Assembly (NCBI GenBank): GCA_003230535.1
Contig: QIEW01000247.1
Location: 1 to 12,947 of the forward strand
Source: a bacterium
Lineage (GTDB): Bacteria; SZUA-182; SZUA-191
DNA length: 12,947 nt
Direction: 5' to 3'
In this document: one piece after another, positions 7,801 through 12,947 of the stretch
How positions within the stretch are numbered: the first letter of the stretch is position 1
How the letters are laid out: each line of letters begins with the position of its first letter
Made by a program: the position numbers and the translations under genes
Notes under the pieces: generated by a model
What the model saw: the letters and a program-made list of their open reading frames with translations, nothing else
The model's database searches: none
Told to the model about the DNA's origin: nothing

Positions 7801-10800
7801 CTGTCATAGAGCATAACCAGATCTGGAGTAATTATGAGTTTGGGGTAGGTTTGACGAGCGGCGCTCAGGCTACTTTGAGATACAATGAAATTTTCAATAA
7901 CGGAATGTCGGCGCATGGGTATGATTCCGGCGGCGATTCGGGGGTCGGTTTATATGGAGCCGGTAAGGAGGTCACCCTTGTTAACAACCGTATCTATAAC
8001 AATAAGAACGATGGAATAGAGCTGAGAGGCGGCGACCCTGAGATTAAAATCGGCGGTGATTCGTGGACCTATTCCAACTATATTTATAATAACGGGAGAC
8101 ACGGGATTGGCATCATCGCCAACTCCTTTACTACACCGACTATTAAATATAATTGGATTTATAATAATGGTCTGGATGCTACGATTGATCTTGATCCCAG
8201 CGTGCCGGAACAGAGAAGAGGCAACGGAATTGGAGTTTACGGTTCCGGCGCTACTGCTTCTCTTGTGATAGACAACAATAAGATCCGTGGAAACCGGGAA
8301 TTTGGCGTGGGTATAAGAAATGGAGCCCAGGCTACTATAACCAATAACGATATCTACTCCAATGGAAGAGAGGTAAAGGGGATCGGCTCTGGCGGATGTT
8401 CCGGCATAGGAGTATATGCGGTTGCCAGCGGAATAGTCATCCAGAGTAATCGGATCTACAATAATGCCAATGATGGGGTGGGAATAAGAAATTCCACCCT
8501 CACCATCGATACCGCTAATAACATATTCAGCAATGGCCGGCATGGAATAGGAGTTATCGCAGCGGATGGCGCTACTTCATCGGTCATTATTAAGTCCCAG
8601 TTAATATATTTTAATGGTAAAGACGCCGATCTTGATCCGGATCCGGAGATCACTCTGGGAGGTCACGGAATAGGAGTATATGGCTCGGGCGCCTCCGTTA
8701 CCGCAGAAAATAATCAGCTGTGGGGCAATTTAGGATTTGGAGTAGGGGCCAGAGACCAGGCAATGCTCAATCTCAAAAATAACGATATCTACTTAAATGG
8801 AACCGCAGCGCAGCCGGAAGGACAGGGAGGTCACTCCGGTGTGGGGTTATATGCCGCTGATGTCAACTCAGTGATTGAGAGTAACCGGATATTCAGTAAT
8901 GCCAACGACGGGCTGGAGATCAGGGATTGTTCCATTACCATTGACGGAAGCGCGACGATCCCCAACCAAATTTACAACAATGGCCGGCATGGTATTGGAA
9001 TTTTTGCAGCGGATGGCGTAGATATTTCCCCGATTATTAAATACAATGAAATCTATAATAATGGCCGGGATCCCAATCCGGATGTTATTGGTAATGGAAT
9101 AGGGATTTGGGGAGCAAATGTTATTAATGCAGGGATATATAACAATAAACTTCGGGATAACGGCGACTTCGGAATAGGTGTGCGGAACGGGGCTAACGTT
9201 ACCATTCGGGATAATGATATCTATAACAACGACGATGGGATAGGCTTGCGTGTAGCCGGGACTTCGATTACAATCGAAGATAATGATATTTACACCAATC
9301 TTCAATCCGGAATAAGTATCTGGAACTGTTCCCCCACCATCGGCAGCTCCGGTCATCCCAATAACATCCGTAACAACAGCCGGGGCGTAATCATAAAAGG
9401 CGAGGTGGAAGAACCAACCGACCCGGCCACCGATCCGATCACCCCTACCATCCAGTTCAACTTGATTACCTATAATAAAACCGGCGGGATAGATGTTAGC
9501 GGAGAGGATCCGAAGATACCTAATTGGCCCAGTATCATAGAAAATCAAATTACTAATACCGGGGCGGTGGAAGAGAGAAGCGGCGTCATCCCCGCCCAAA
9601 CAGTAGTATGGGCGAACAGCACATTAGGCGTCCAGACCAGACTTGTAAGGGAAGATAATTTAGGCGACCAAACCGGATTGCCGAACAATAAAGTCAAACT
9701 CGATAGCGGGGCCACCTCAGACTACAGATGGATGACGCTGATCTTTGATCAAACAATAGTCAGTGTCAGTCCTCTTAGAAATAGAATAATCTCCTATGAT
9801 ACAGCCACACAAGTGGCCGAGGTAGGCGAGGTTTATTCTCTGCCACCTCCTACAGGGGCCCTCTACCGAATAGAACTTTCCGGAGACCAGGTAAGACTAA
9901 ACAGCGGGGCATCTTCTATCGGCAATTATTATCAGTTTATGACGCTGGTGTTTGACACGGGAATAGGCAGCCCTAAAGTGAGTATCATTGAAGATTACAA
10001 TGAAGTGGAGCGCGTGGTTACCGCCGCCGCCGCAACTGGTATGTATGATATCCTGCCTGAGGCAAATGATAGTTACCAGATTAAGCTGTCAGGCAATCAG
10101 GTTCAATTAGAGAGTAGCGCCTCCTCTGAGGACGGGGCCTATAATCTGATGACTTTTGCCTGCAATGAGGCGCCCGGACAATGTTCCGACTGGTCAGCCT
10201 GGCCGGAACAAAACACCATAGATAACTATGACGGGGATACCAATGTGATTACGCTGGCGGCAGATTATGAAACCCTTCCCTTGGCGGGTGAAGGATATAA
10301 AATCCTAAGAGGCAGCGGGGCCATAGCTATAAAAGGCGCCTATGCTTTCCCTTATATTTATAAAAATGAGATTTACAACAGCGCCGCCGGGGGGGTAAAG
10401 CTAAGAGATAAGGCCCGGGCTGCGCTGGAGAGAAATCACATCTGGGCTTCAGGAGGCGTAGCCGGGTTAGCCTTTAGAGGAGAGGCGGAAGCAATTATAC
10501 AAAATGAAAATCTGATCGGAAGCAATTATACGGTCGGTATAAAAGCAGGTGGGGCAGGAGCGAAATATGGAGGAAGAGGCGCTCTCGCCAAGGTCCGGAT
10601 AATAAATAATAATCGGATCTATAATAATTTCCAGCAGGCCATACTTGTCAGCCACGGTAGTCAAGTATGGGTGGAAAACGATAATGATATCTTTAGTAAT
10701 GGCATTGGTTTTTCCCCGTTTGGGGCAGGCGGTGGAAGTAAGTGGCACTTTATTGGCAGGAACAAGATCCACTCTGGAGGAAAGATGTTCCCCAACCTTT

Positions 10801-11366
10801 CACAGTATGTGCATATTTCTATTTTCAATAGGAACAAGATCTATGATTTCTGCGGGATATTTGCCGGTGGACCGTATTGTGGCGGTAGAGTAACTGAGAC
10901 TACCATGGTGGTTGACGGCTACAATGAGATTTACAGTTTCAACAACTTCGCTGGTATGGGAAGGTTAGGCAATCTTACGATCTCTAACGGAAATAAAATT
11001 CATGATTTTGGGCATCTTACATTTCTTCAGCAATATGGCATTCATCTGGAAGGCAGCGAATTTTATAACGCTGCTGCTGTGGTGCAAGCAAACTTTCCTA
11101 CGATTGGCAGATATGTCACTGTCAGGAATAACAGGTTCCATCATAATCTGATCGGCATACGGATTTTAGATCCCGATGAGTATCTCACCATAGAAGGGAA
11201 TTTGTTCTATAGTAATATTTGCCATAACCCGCCGTGTGGCACGTCTGGCGCCCCAAGCGGTAGTATCGAGTATGAAGCTCGATATGTCGGCGCTGCAATT
11301 CTGCTGAAAGATGTTAAGGGTAACTTCAAGATCACAAATAATAATATCTACAATAATGTACAATAA
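4062..11366 (+). CDS. Central fragment: Ig, FN3 and LamG-like modules followed by a very long beta-helix
   Basis: The frame is open from 3963. The first possible start is GTG 4062, which lacks a Shine-Dalgarno sequence and cuts into an Ig-like strand (Y-K-L-V-F-T-P), so it is not a real start. The 2434 residues after it hold: the end of Ig 1 (1-40), Ig 2 (46-152), FN3-like (155-262), LamG-like 1 (272-453), LamG-like 2 (454-650), a pectate-lyase-like helix cap (about 678-733, LKEGVSLRGAGRDCTTIRG), then beta-helix rungs to the end. The rungs follow an N-N-x-I-x-x-N / G-I-G-(I/V) pattern. Five small modules interrupt the helix (852-934, 1098-1181, 1859-2086), and four long repeats lie at 1193-1766. 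The frame ends in IYNNVQ because of a 10-bp duplication. No lyase catalytic residues could be assigned; binding or adhesion is more likely. Confidence 0.85.
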   Translation: MFTPAVPLPGSVAVGLKAKDALENIFDNRFSNSWEFSTVTSDAIAPYVDNPIPSGSICVQQIDTNIQFELKDDGTGVDSSTISVTVQGDSGISSTLTPVPLVTNNQPDLQSYTFFYNPAANFNNDETVTWTVSAQDYETGALINDTRQFCTEPDNIPPLDASFFMADLIGEDAVELTWDPSPDSTLLNPDGDLDRYKLQVCFSELEPSPVCSVWVDWADNIAPAATSYNLVDIPSGQYKFMLISVDKAGNESFGVVANADARNPYGGWLVIYEGFFYDDYDGFSDNFDVDGQLDNWLRLGSANWSKAGGKLAASGNDGELLAHNFTASNFILETKVHIEDGVAAEAAYVLLRKTEGSDIGDSGYAAFINTASSRFGFYRLDVVDHPIVSQSFTPSPTDDYTLKITAIDSELTLDVNGASITYPGASDYSRGQIGIWQPDGVDFTVEFDSFAVKNWISRWESDWAGWNTKEGAFPGDFELIPTATDTELLATDVTTPPGFICTQDVRIESGGSEARLIFHKQKDPNPNVEWVNVGEGAYALYIRDHASEPDIELWRLSCNKDDCLTSITDQRIGSSSYNIEKGKLYRVKIVGTGGQYVVYLSQSNSGIYTYQQVIAAQDSTYSAGGIGVWAPGAIGTDVTYDNFNLGATAYFAWPYPGFGGTEITVDCSISSIDCSNSDKLSQWLQFQIDMAQPGDYLYFPCGAYDIGGNTIMLKEGVSLRGAGRDCTTIRGTGVNILIAADGSVLEGFTFDGVAQLNTGIYLSGFSAMVINNEITRCLDAIRIGGASTSYSVITMNNIHHNSRFGVVNTGMARTLISENRFWANSLNSIGNRDTSTAYIEDNFIGSSGLKEIIIKSNLGDQTGLPADQVRLGHDASDTDGEYNGKQLILLSGIGYPQTVSIDTYIGTPEKVCTVSPAYTVPPSEGDLYMITEAWVPGSGYMGIGNRDTSTARIRRNTITKSNANAIGLRGSTEVHVEDNDLFSNVLFGIGNLENAAGYLTGNRIYNNGEIGIAVRDEAKPTIINNKIWNNGNYGIGIRDLAEAAISYNRIFNNGEMPLKWEMGVGGNSGIGVRSLGAVTIENNEITSNASDGIEVNGIIMESSFGNQGGLSLSDVRLNSSASEENDFYNGMSLVLINGTGFPKLVTINDYLGSDRRAVVSPPFDLGKRPSSGDNYLISASTLVSIGGASGRPNVIHHNGRHGIGLLYSSPTISHQKIYENGKLFSISQGGASRKGDGIGVWGASSFAVIEHNQIWSNYEFGVGLTSGAQATLRYNEIFNNGMSAHGYDSGGDSGVGLYGAGKEVTLVNNRIYNNKNDGIELRGGDPEIKIGGDSWTYSNYIYNNGRHGIGIIANSFTTPTIKYNWIYNNGLDATIDLDPSVPEQRRGNGIGVYGSGATASLVIDNNKIRGNREFGVGIRNGAQATITNNDIYSNGREVKGIGSGGCSGIGVYAVASGIVIQSNRIYNNANDGVGIRNSTLTIDTANNIFSNGRHGIGVIAADGATSSVIIKSQLIYFNGKDADLDPDPEITLGGHGIGVYGSGASVTAENNQLWGNLGFGVGARDQAMLNLKNNDIYLNGTAAQPEGQGGHSGVGLYAADVNSVIESNRIFSNANDGLEIRDCSITIDGSATIPNQIYNNGRHGIGIFAADGVDISPIIKYNEIYNNGRDPNPDVIGNGIGIWGANVINAGIYNNKLRDNGDFGIGVRNGANVTIRDNDIYNNDDGIGLRVAGTSITIEDNDIYTNLQSGISIWNCSPTIGSSGHPNNIRNNSRGVIIKGEVEEPTDPATDPITPTIQFNLITYNKTGGIDVSGEDPKIPNWPSIIENQITNTGAVEERSGVIPAQTVVWANSTLGVQTRLVREDNLGDQTGLPNNKVKLDSGATSDYRWMTLIFDQTIVSVSPLRNRIISYDTATQVAEVGEVYSLPPPTGALYRIELSGDQVRLNSGASSIGNYYQFMTLVFDTGIGSPKVSIIEDYNEVERVVTAAAATGMYDILPEANDSYQIKLSGNQVQLESSASSEDGAYNLMTFACNEAPGQCSDWSAWPEQNTIDNYDGDTNVITLAADYETLPLAGEGYKILRGSGAIAIKGAYAFPYIYKNEIYNSAAGGVKLRDKARAALERNHIWASGGVAGLAFRGEAEAIIQNENLIGSNYTVGIKAGGAGAKYGGRGALAKVRIINNNRIYNNFQQAILVSHGSQVWVENDNDIFSNGIGFSPFGAGGGSKWHFIGRNKIHSGGKMFPNLSQYVHISIFNRNKIYDFCGIFAGGPYCGGRVTETTMVVDGYNEIYSFNNFAGMGRLGNLTISNGNKIHDFGHLTFLQQYGIHLEGSEFYNAAAVVQANFPTIGRYVTVRNNRFHHNLIGIRILDPDEYLTIEGNLFYSNICHNPPCGTSGAPSGSIEYEARYVGAAILLKDVKGNFKITNNNIYNNVQ
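4875..6011 (+). other. Two concanavalin/LamG-like domains in tandem
   Basis: Domain 1 (4875-5420) opens FSDNFDVDG and has W-S-K-A-G-G-K-L, a strand FILETKVHIEDG, GYAAFIN, DDYTLKITA, and a closing RGQIGIW followed by VEFDSFAV. Domain 2 (5421-6011) opens WESDWAGWNTKEG and repeats the scheme with TELLATD, LYRVKIVG, GGIGVWAPG and TYDNFNLG. This layout is shared by LamG and DUF1080-type sandwich domains that bind sugars or other ligands. The two are clearly related to each other in order of motifs; I did not see glycoside hydrolase acid residues. Confidence 0.6.
6093..6260 (+). other. N-terminal cap of the second beta-helix
   Basis: Residues 678-733 of the central fragment carry the typical entry into a pectate-lyase-like helix: an amphipathic helix (LSQWLQFQIDMAQPGD), then LYFPCGAYDIGG, then LKEGVSLRGAGRDCTTIRG. 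It marks a second, independent solenoid within the same protein. The first solenoid has its own cap near residue 51 of the N-terminal fragment. Confidence 0.65.
6615..6863 (+). repeat. Inserted beta module, copy 1
   Basis: The module reads LGDQTGLPADQVRL, A-S-D, EYNGKQLILLSGIGYP, a strand with I-x-T-Y-I-G, VSPAYTVPPSEGDLYMI. It is flanked on both sides by nearly identical helix rungs (GNRDTSTA at residues 830-837 and again at 944-951), as if it were looped out of the helix. The pattern (YNGM-x-L-x-L-x-x-G-x-G, then DY-x-G, then P-x-x-G-D-x-Y-x-I) resembles a small beta domain I associate with phage tail and structural proteins. Confidence 0.65.
7353..7604 (+). repeat. Inserted beta module, copy 2
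   Basis: It has the same order of motifs as copy 1: SSFGNQGGLSLSDVRL, SSASEEND, FYNGMSLVLINGTGFP, INDYLGSDRRAVVSPPF, SSGDNYLI. It separates an earlier stretch of rungs from the four long repeats that follow. The match to copy 1 is at protein level; the DNA has diverged considerably. Confidence 0.65.
7638..9359 (+). repeat. Four tandem copies of a ~147-residue higher-order beta-helix repeat
   Basis: Unit A 7638-8075, B 8076-8516, C 8517-8963, D 8964-9359. Each opens with N-G-R-H-G-I-G and then holds, in order: a rung ending in IYNNG or similar, an acidic/proline loop, G-I-G-V-(Y/W)-G, a rung FGVG-x-R-x-G-A, an N-D-I-Y-x-N-G rung, and (in A-C) G-x-S-G-(I/V)-G-(V/L)-Y then N-R-I-(Y/F)-x-N-x-N-D-G. 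D loses part of the fourth and fifth rungs. DNA traces remain: CAATGGCCGGCATGG is identical at 8531-8545 and 8978-8992 and has one change at 7652-7666. This points to successive tandem duplication of a six-rung block. Confidence 0.75.
9636..9884 (+). repeat. Inserted beta module, copy 3
   Basis: It opens with DNLGDQTGLPNNKVKL, very close to copy 1 (LGDQTGLPADQVRL), then S-G-A-T-S, RWMTLIFDQ, a strand, VGEVYSLPPPTGALYRI. It begins a head-to-tail run of three modules without helix rungs between them. Confidence 0.6.
9885..10094 (+). repeat. Inserted beta module, copy 4
   Basis: It follows copy 3 directly: DQVRLNSGASS, YYQFMTLVFDTGIGSP, IIEDYNEVERVVTAA, LPEANDSYQI. The pattern is complete apart from the N-terminal LGDQTGLP segment. 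It includes a CCG-rich stretch (10021-10034) that codes for T-A-A-A-A. Confidence 0.6.
10095..10319 (+). repeat. Inserted beta module, copy 5
   Basis: It opens NQVQLESSASSEDGAYNLMT and ends LPLAGEGYKILRG. Its middle is divergent (FACNEAPGQCSDWSAWPEQ in place of the usual L-V-F-x-x-G-x-G-x-P), with two cysteines that could pair. DNYDGDTNVITL matches the usual DY-x-G strand. Helix rungs resume immediately after it. Confidence 0.55.
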
Positions 11367-11368
11367 TG
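11349..11368 (+). repeat. Exact 10-bp tandem duplication causing frameshift 2
   Basis: TACAATAATG at 11349-11358 is repeated without change at 11359-11368. With one copy the protein reads NIYNN-GMGIAIKKES, a normal beta-helix rung. With two copies the frame moves by one base and ends at TAA 11364-11366. The lesion could be replication slippage, a reversible phase-variation tract, or an assembly error. Confidence 0.9.
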
Positions 11369-12947
11369 GCATGGGAATAGCTATAAAAAAGGAGTCGGTT
11401 TCATCCGGTCGAAATTCATTGGTTGAGAATAATGCTATTCATGATAACAATTATAGCGGCCTGCTGATTTCTGGAGCTGTTCCAATTGTACAAGGTAATA
11501 GAATATTTTCTAACGGTCTCAGTGTTCCTGCCGACCAGCCTATACTCTCTCGGACTGAGGATTACATCCTGGGACATGGAATTTCTGTTCAGCGCGGGGA
11601 AAGTGATAACTGCCCTGGGAGTGGGTGCTTATACTATTATGCCGACGGTGTCCAAATTAATAATAATATTATCCGCAATAATAAGGATTATGGCATTGCA
11701 GCTAAGGACGAGAAAACCTATGTAAGTGTAAACAATAATATTATCGCTTTAAACGGCGATCGAAATTCCGAGTCGGGTATCAGGGTCGAATATGGCGAAA
11801 TACTATGGGCCAGCAACAACATAATCTATAGTAATTATGAAGATGGGATATCCATGCGGGGGAAATCCGAGTCTAGACAAGTAGAGGTTACAATACGGGG
11901 TAATGACATTTATGGTAATGGATGGGATAAAACGCTGGGCACCTGGAGTACTGTTCCTGATCCCTATGGGGTAGGAGTGCAGGATTATTCTGATGTAAAG
12001 ATCGACGGTAACAATATCTATCGTAACAAAGAAGCTGGAATAGGCCTAAATATAGATTATGGCAGTAAAACTCCTGTTATCCAAAACAACTTTATTTTCT
12101 CTAATGTAAATTATGGAATTAAAATGAATAAACTTGCCGCCCCAGATGGAGCCTATCTCTATAATAACACTATCGTCGCCAACCGATATGGGCTCTACCA
12201 CTCTGGAAATAATTCTCCTTTTAACCAACCGGATATAGTCAACACAATTCTCTGGAACAACACCAAAGATTTTATGGGAAGTACTGTGCCTGGAACCTTT
12301 AATCCCACTATCAGCTATTCCGATATCTCCAGCAGCAGTTATCCTGCTTATCCTGGCAAAGATGCCAATAACAATTTTAATGACGATCCACAGTTCAAAA
12401 ACGCCGCTTCAGGCGATTTCCATATCTATAGCAGTTCTCACTGCAAAGATGAAGGCACGCCGGAAGTTGCGTTCATAACAAATTTATATACCGACTATGA
12501 CCGGGATCCGCGTGACCCTGTTAAAAGCTCTGGCTTCGACATCGGCGCGGATGAAACGGAAGGCGATGCTTTTATTCCCCAATACAACTGGACCATTACT
12601 ATAGATAATACTGAAGTTACTAGTTTTGGCTCTACAGGCACCTGGCATCCAGCCAGCACTTCGGGCAGTTGCAGCCCCAGTTGGAACTGTAACTATAGGA
12701 CTGATTACTTATATAACGATGAGGTAGTTGACGGGTCTGCCAGCGCCACCTGGACCGCTACTATCCCTGAAGAAGGATATTGGGAGGTAGATACCTGGTG
12801 GGTAGCCAGCGCCGACGGCGCCGGAGAAGTGGTGGGCGGTATGCCGCGTGAAGGTTACGGAGCCCCTTATACCATAAATTATACCGGCGGCTCCGTAATC
12901 AATGAAGTAAGTCAACGCCTGGGCTTCAATCACCAGGACTATGCCGG
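11356..12947 (+). CDS. C-terminal fragment (partial): end of beta-helix, choice-of-anchor-Q-like cap, golvesin-like domain
   Basis: The frame is open to the window edge. Recognisable protein begins at about 11359-11362 (YNNGMGIAIKK). ATG 11356 is only the nearest start codon; ATG 11311 is the earliest in this open stretch, and neither has a Shine-Dalgarno sequence, so this is a displaced piece of the giant gene rather than a gene of its own. Beta-helix rungs (INNNIIRNN, GNDIYGNG, GNNIYRN, YNNTIVAN) run to about 12250. A cap follows with NTILWNN, ISYSDIS, DDPQFKNAASGDFHIY and the closing DIGADE. A golvesin-like domain begins at about 12589 and is cut by the edge. The usual C-terminal sorting or anchoring signal is therefore not visible. 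The role is inferred as surface attachment. Confidence 0.8.
   Translation, partial: MYNNGMGIAIKKESVSSGRNSLVENNAIHDNNYSGLLISGAVPIVQGNRIFSNGLSVPADQPILSRTEDYILGHGISVQRGESDNCPGSGCLYYYADGVQINNNIIRNNKDYGIAAKDEKTYVSVNNNIIALNGDRNSESGIRVEYGEILWASNNIIYSNYEDGISMRGKSESRQVEVTIRGNDIYGNGWDKTLGTWSTVPDPYGVGVQDYSDVKIDGNNIYRNKEAGIGLNIDYGSKTPVIQNNFIFSNVNYGIKMNKLAAPDGAYLYNNTIVANRYGLYHSGNNSPFNQPDIVNTILWNNTKDFMGSTVPGTFNPTISYSDISSSSYPAYPGKDANNNFNDDPQFKNAASGDFHIYSSSHCKDEGTPEVAFITNLYTDYDRDPRDPVKSSGFDIGADETEGDAFIPQYNWTITIDNTEVTSFGSTGTWHPASTSGSCSPSWNCNYRTDYLYNDEVVDGSASATWTATIPEEGYWEVDTWWVASADGAGEVVGGMPREGYGAPYTINYTGGSVINEVSQRLGFNHQDYA
12124..12555 (+). other. Choice-of-anchor-Q-like C-terminal cap of the beta-helix
   Basis: This segment has the order typical of the ends of many bacterial beta-helix surface proteins: an N-N-T-I-V-A-N rung, I-V-N-T-I-L-W-N-N, a S-Y-S-D-I strand, D-D-P-Q-F with a short gap to D-F-H-I, a region where SPAID would be expected (here SHCKDEG), R-D-P-R-D-P, and a final F-D-I-G-A-D-E. 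Proteins of this type are exported and anchored by varied C-terminal signals. Confidence 0.6.
12589..12947 (+). other. Golvesin/Xly-like carbohydrate-binding domain, truncated by window edge
   Basis: From WTITIDNTEVTSFGSTGTW the sequence follows the golvesin C-terminal pattern: IDN, a G-T-W with serines, RTDYLYND, G-S-A-S-A-T-W-T, I-P-E-E-G-Y-W-E-V-D-T-W-W, A-P-Y-T-I-N-Y-T-G-G, then V-S-Q-R-L. Only the last strands are missing. An insertion GAGEVVGGMPREGY stands before APYTI. The family is thought to bind polysaccharide or cell-wall material; here that is inference from pattern. Confidence 0.6.

Larger units (their letters stand above)
413..12947 (+). pseudogene. Giant secreted beta-helix surface protein gene, broken by two +1 frameshifts, 3' end outside window
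   Basis: The three successive open pieces are fragments of one gene. The coding signal moves from the frame starting at 413 to the next frame near 3964-3966, then again at 11349-11368. Each junction falls inside a recognisable domain (an Ig-like domain, then a beta-helix rung) whose pattern resumes at once in the new frame. Neither downstream fragment has a Shine-Dalgarno sequence or signal peptide, so neither should be made independently. The conceptual product exceeds 4,170 residues in this window. Order: signal peptide, beta-helix 1 with two inserted jelly-roll domains, two Ig-like, one FN3-like, two LamG-like, beta-helix 2, choice-of-anchor-Q-like cap, golvesin-like domain. The expected role, from domain types only, is an exported adhesin or glycan-binding surface protein. 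No lyase or hydrolase catalytic motif was recognised. A true pseudogene, a phase-variant OFF state or assembly errors all fit. Confidence 0.75.

Noticed and set aside
6600-9360. CRISPR-like or tandem DNA repeat array
   Set aside because: The repetition is in coding sequence and follows beta-helix rungs at protein level; there are no constant repeats with unique spacers.
7950-9599. Long minus-strand open frames (197 and 243 codons)
   Set aside because: They lie opposite the repeat-rich helix and arise from its codon pattern; they show no domain or start signal of their own.
10021-10034. CCG trinucleotide run
   Set aside because: It is short, in frame and codes for a small alanine stretch; nothing suggests a functional role.
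11355-11370. Programmed +1 frameshift at CAA TAA
   Set aside because: The exact 10-bp duplication explains the shift, and re-pairing of the glutamine tRNA in the +1 frame would be poor.
413-12947. Polysaccharide lyase or other enzyme
   Set aside because: The fold resembles pectate lyases, but I could not place catalytic Lys/Arg or calcium-binding Asp residues; helix similarity alone does not show activity.

Overview
The window is almost entirely one giant plus-strand gene for a secreted, right-handed parallel beta-helix surface protein. It starts at 413 and runs off the right edge with no stop at the end. As the sequence stands it is cut into three open pieces (413-3994, 4062-11366, about 11359-12947) by two +1 frameshifts. 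Conceptual repair of both lesions gives one reading frame of about 4,170 codons inside the window. The second lesion is an exact 10-bp tandem duplication (11349-11368). The first is best explained by one surplus C in 3964-3965. Protein patterns continue across both breaks, and no other stop is found in about 12.5 kb, so the damage is either very recent or a sequencing/assembly error.

Layout: 1-186 is AT-rich and shows no gene. 187-341 holds four consecutive perfect hairpins with related cores, which look like REP-type palindromic repeats, followed by a short direct repeat. The giant protein then reads: signal peptide; a first beta-helix with two related jelly-roll (carbohydrate-binding-like) domains inserted; two Ig-like domains, with the first frameshift inside the first of them; a fibronectin III-like domain; two concanavalin/LamG-like domains; and a very long second beta-helix. 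The second helix carries five copies of a small inserted beta module and four tandem copies of a roughly 147-residue higher-order repeat. It ends in a choice-of-anchor-Q-like cap with a DIGADE motif, followed by a golvesin-like domain cut by the window edge.

Organism: mid-range GC by eye, frequent ATA and AGA codons, and this style of giant beta-helix/Ig/LamG protein suggest an uncultivated bacterium, perhaps a candidate-phylum genome from a metagenome. No phylogenetic marker is present, so this is a weak inference. No catalytic site, RNA gene, CRISPR array, transposase or metabolic gene was seen. The likely role is adhesion or carbohydrate binding at or outside the cell surface, with the C-terminal anchor or sorting signal lying beyond the window.
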